Shown one piece after another: positions 32,185 through 34,586 of a DNA stretch of 34,586 nt. The position numbers and the translations under genes were made by a program. This DNA is from Clostridium sp. CAG:508 (GTDB taxonomy: Bacteria > Bacillota > Clostridia > TANB77 > CAG-508): contig FR889107.1 in assembly GCA_000435755.1 (NCBI GenBank), forward strand, positions 1 to 34,586, given 5' to 3'. The notes under the pieces were generated by a model, which worked only from the letters and a program-made list of their open reading frames with translations, was not told the origin of the DNA and made no database searches. How positions within the stretch are numbered: the stretch's first letter is position 1; every line of letters begins with the position of its first letter.

Positions 32185-33408
32185 TTATCTTTGTTTTTCA
32201 TCTACCAATATTTTATTTAGATATACCGGTATATTACCACTATTAGTCTTTCCAATTAGTATTTGACTTGCATTTATGCCTTCCATTTTCATTGCTGTCT
32301 TCAAGGTTTCATATTCTGCTTCTCTTTCTTCAAGGCTCTTCTCTGATGATAACATTTTTCTCGCTAAGTCACCTAGCTTAGCAGCTTTTATTTGCCTTTT
32401 CAACAATCGAACTTGTCTCGTTTCTTCGTCACTTGGACTTTTAAAGCTCATTTCACATATAGCCAAAGCTCTACCATATTCTTTTCTCTCAATAAAGTTC
32501 TGAGTCACTATGGTAACAGCCTGTATTGAATCTGCTCCACCTAATTCAATTAACCCCTTTATTGCTTTTGATGGACTTTTAATAATATACTCATCAGCTT
32601 TTTCTCTTAGTGCTGTATGTATTTGTGTTAAAATTTGTCTTCTTTGTCCATCTAATGTTAAGCCAAACTTGCTTCCTTTAGAGCTTTCAACCTTTCTTCT
32701 TGCTTCTGCTTCAACCGCCTCATTTGCACATTGAATATCTATTTCTCCATTTGCTAGATCTTCAATAATTTTCTCAATATCTGCCGAAATATTATTTCTA
32801 ATATTATCCATTAGTGTTTGTTGTTGTATTCTCGCTATCTTATTTCTAATATATCCTTCAGCACTTCCTACACCATATATTTTTGTAGGTATTTTTGCCG
32901 ATAATTTTTTTAATTCTTCAATACTTTCTGCCCTGTATGCTTTTTTCATAAGATCATCTTCTATTAGTCTTCTATAAGCATTTATTACTTTTTCTAGTTT
33001 TACTCTTTTGGGGTTTTTGGGTAAGTTTCCCATATTTTTTAGTCTGCCTATTAATAAATTCATTTTTTGTATAGCATTTTCAAACTCTTTTTCACTCAAC
33101 TCTCCTTTTGAAGTTTCAGACTGAGCTTCTTTAATTTGCTCACCAAAAATCTCTTGATACTTTTTAAGCATACCTTGAATTTCTTTTCTCGACGTAGATA
33201 TTTCTTTACTTTTTTTCTGTATAGTTTCAGGTTCTGTCTTAGTTTTTTTGTTTCCAGTTTCTTTTTGTTTAGGTTGTTTTTCTTCTTCAATTTGTCTTTT
33301 TAACTTTTCTACTTCCTCGATTGGTATTTTAAAACCTGTTGCTATACTTTCTAAACTAAATCCATATTTAATTAATTCTTTAACTTCTAATACTTGTTCT
33401 TTGTCCAT
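32185..33408 (-). CDS. Uncharacterised helical protein co-transcribed with smc
   Basis: A 407-residue soluble protein I do not recognise. The first 35 residues (VLEVKELIKYGFSLESIATG) look like a small helix-turn-helix. Residues 36-75 are a low-complexity linker rich in K, E, Q and T. The rest appears all-helical and repeat-like, with segments such as KAIKGLIELGGADSIQAVTI and YGRALAICEMSF that recall TPR or ARM-like hairpins. AAAGGAG precedes the ATG. It lies 28 nt upstream of smc in the same direction, with no terminator between, so a shared transcript is likely. A DNA-binding head and helical scaffold beside smc make a role in chromosome organisation possible, but this is only context. Confidence 0.7.
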   Translation of the reverse strand: MDKEQVLEVKELIKYGFSLESIATGFKIPIEEVEKLKRQIEEEKQPKQKETGNKKTKTEPETIQKKSKEISTSRKEIQGMLKKYQEIFGEQIKEAQSETSKGELSEKEFENAIQKMNLLIGRLKNMGNLPKNPKRVKLEKVINAYRRLIEDDLMKKAYRAESIEELKKLSAKIPTKIYGVGSAEGYIRNKIARIQQQTLMDNIRNNISADIEKIIEDLANGEIDIQCANEAVEAEARRKVESSKGSKFGLTLDGQRRQILTQIHTALREKADEYIIKSPSKAIKGLIELGGADSIQAVTIVTQNFIERKEYGRALAICEMSFKSPSDEETRQVRLLKRQIKAAKLGDLARKMLSSEKSLEEREAEYETLKTAMKMEGINASQILIGKTNSGNIPVYLNKILVDEKQR

Positions 33409-33464
33409 ATATTCTCCTTTTCTATTATATATGTCTTCTTTCGTATATTATAAAAGTTAAATCT

Positions 33465-33491
33465 CTGTAATTACGTACAACAAAATTACAG
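33465..33491. promoter_or_regulatory. Inverted repeat upstream of the smc operon
   Basis: CTGTAATT (33465-33472) and AATTACAG (33484-33491) form an 8 bp inverted repeat with 11 nt between, in the 212-nt gap ahead of the gene at 33408. A TATAAT (minus strand, about 33448-33453) lies just downstream of it. It may be an operator; no regulator is known. Confidence 0.3.
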
Positions 33492-33582
33492 TATAATTGT
33501 ATCATAAATCTGTTCGTATTTAAATAGTTTAAGCGATTTTTTTTAGCAATTTTTGACAAAATTGACCATTTTTCTATATAAT

Positions 33583-33614
33583 AAAAAACTACTACTAGTC
33601 AGCCTAGTAGCAGT
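33583..33614 (-). terminator. Intrinsic terminator after the amidohydrolase gene
   Basis: On the minus strand ACTGCTACTAG pairs with CTAGTAGTAGT (33604-33614 with 33588-33598) with one G-T pair, followed by a run of T. Confidence 0.85.
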
Positions 33615-33620
33615 TATATT

Positions 33621-34586
33621 CTATTTACTCAATCTCTCTAATATTTGATTACATTTATTTACAGCCTCTTTAACATCTATATGCTTTATCTCTCTGTTTT
33701 CCATTAGTATATTTCCTTTTACAATTGTAGTATCTACATTTCTTCCAGATGTATTATACACTAAATTTGCTATTTCATTTAAATTTGGAAGCATTGTAAT
33801 ATTATCTAATTTTTCTTCTATATTAACTAAAATTATATCTGCATCTTTTCCAACTTCAATACTACCTATTTTATTATCTAGTTGTAATAATTTAGCTCCA
33901 TTAATTGTTGCCATTTTAACTGCATCTTTAGCTGTAATTCTTTCTTCATTTTCATGTATTCCACCTTGCGCTAAGCATGCAACTCTCATAGCTTCAAACA
34001 TATCCATATTGCTGCCTGAACCTTGTCCATCTGTACCAAGTGCCACATTTAAACCTTGTTTTAAATATTTAGTAGTATCAGCTATTTTACAACCTAATCT
34101 TAAATTTGATATAGGATTGTGTGCGATTCCACAGTCCATTGTTTTTAAAATTTCGATATCTTCATCTGTTAATTTTACGCAATGTGCTAGTATTGTATGT
34201 ACATCACTAAAATAATCCTTTAATACTTGTATTGCAGGTCTACCATGCTTATTTTTTATATCTTCTATTTCATCAATACTTTCCAAAAAATGTGTATGTA
34301 TTGGTAAGTTATATTCTTTTGCTAAGTCTGCACAAGCCTCTAGTGCTTTATCTGAGCAAGTATATAACGCATGCGGTGCAACTGAATATGTAATTAAATC
34401 ATTACTTTCATCTCTTGATTCATAAAAATTTCTAAACTCATTTATTCTTTCTTGTAAATCTCCACTCATATCAACAATTGGTCTTGTGATTACTGCTCTT
34501 GCTCCAGATTTTACAGCTGCCTCTCTAATTTGTTCTGGCATAAAATATTGATCATTTACACAAGTTGTTCCTGTGCTAATCATTTC
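33621..34586 (-). CDS. Amidohydrolase, MtaD/SAH deaminase-like, N-terminus outside window
   Basis: 322 codons are visible; the frame stays open through the right edge, so the true start lies beyond 34586. It belongs to the metal-dependent amidohydrolases of the 5-methylthioadenosine / S-adenosylhomocysteine deaminase class (also related to chlorohydrolases). ISTGTTCVND follows the missing HxH metal site. HTHFLES, HCVKL, AHNPISNLRLG and GTDGQGSGSNMDMFEAMR provide the remaining metal and catalytic residues, and IGSIEVGKDADIILV is the typical C-terminal beta-sandwich segment. Substrate is likely a purine nucleoside or a related amine, not decided by sequence. It ends at a strong terminator and does not share a transcript with smc. 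Confidence 0.85.
   Translation of the reverse strand, partial: EMISTGTTCVNDQYFMPEQIREAAVKSGARAVITRPIVDMSGDLQERINEFRNFYESRDESNDLITYSVAPHALYTCSDKALEACADLAKEYNLPIHTHFLESIDEIEDIKNKHGRPAIQVLKDYFSDVHTILAHCVKLTDEDIEILKTMDCGIAHNPISNLRLGCKIADTTKYLKQGLNVALGTDGQGSGSNMDMFEAMRVACLAQGGIHENEERITAKDAVKMATINGAKLLQLDNKIGSIEVGKDADIILVNIEEKLDNITMLPNLNEIANLVYNTSGRNVDTTIVKGNILMENREIKHIDVKEAVNKCNQILERLSK

Overview
The window is an AT-rich stretch of a low-GC Gram-positive chromosome. spoIIID, prkC with PASTA repeats, the gene order rlmN-prpC-prkC-rsgA-rpe (as in Bacillus), purine-rich ribosome binding sites, and anaerobic pyruvate formate-lyase with its activase point to an anaerobic, spore-forming member of the Clostridia, probably an uncultured gut-type lineage. 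The lineage guess is inference; no rRNA or tRNA gene is visible.

Layout. 1-381: 3' part of a pilin-like gene (minus strand) behind a long regulated leader (382-644). 738-2042: DUF1015 gene. 2081-4427: two-gene ABC exporter. 4591-4848: spoIIID. 4951-5118: small zinc-ribbon protein. 5340-7003: second pilin-like gene with the same kind of leader. 7210-7536: XRE regulator. 7608-10781: pflB and pflA, separated by an odd GC-rich hairpin element. 10815-13373: znuA-znuC-znuB metal importer. 13522-15022: third pilin-like gene with leader. 15029-20427: rpe, rsgA, prkC, prpC, rlmN operon, read right to left. 20473-22624: murT-gatD-like pair. 22656-25578: accessory patch with a MITE-like inverted repeat, a coiled-coil protein, two tandem Rpn-family nuclease genes (one truncated), hairpin clusters and a gene remnant between direct repeats. 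25809-28570: D-aspartate-ligase-like ATP-grasp enzyme and a MurE-type ligase. 28614-33408: smc with an unknown helical partner gene. 33621-34586: 5'-truncated amidohydrolase.

The strongest unexplained signal is a leader that recurs three times (about 390-644, 6750-7003 and 14760-15022). Each copy has a promoter of form TTGAnn-17-TATTAT, then a short ORF starting M(K/R)K.KT..GVERE that runs into an (AG)n tract of 4, 14 or 15 units, then a hairpin with a GAAA loop, then a terminator-like hairpin with a T-run followed by GTGTG, and finally a pilin-like gene lacking the usual Glu5. The tract length sets the reading frame after it. In each copy one frame runs on into or up to the terminator hairpin, so slippage could switch expression. 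This is a hypothesis from sequence alone.

A second theme is the cell wall. The GatD-like protein lacks the catalytic Cys and His of glutaminases. The ATP-grasp/MurE pair looks like an L-Lys plus D-Asp peptidoglycan cassette. The PASTA kinase/phosphatase pair is expected to respond to wall state.
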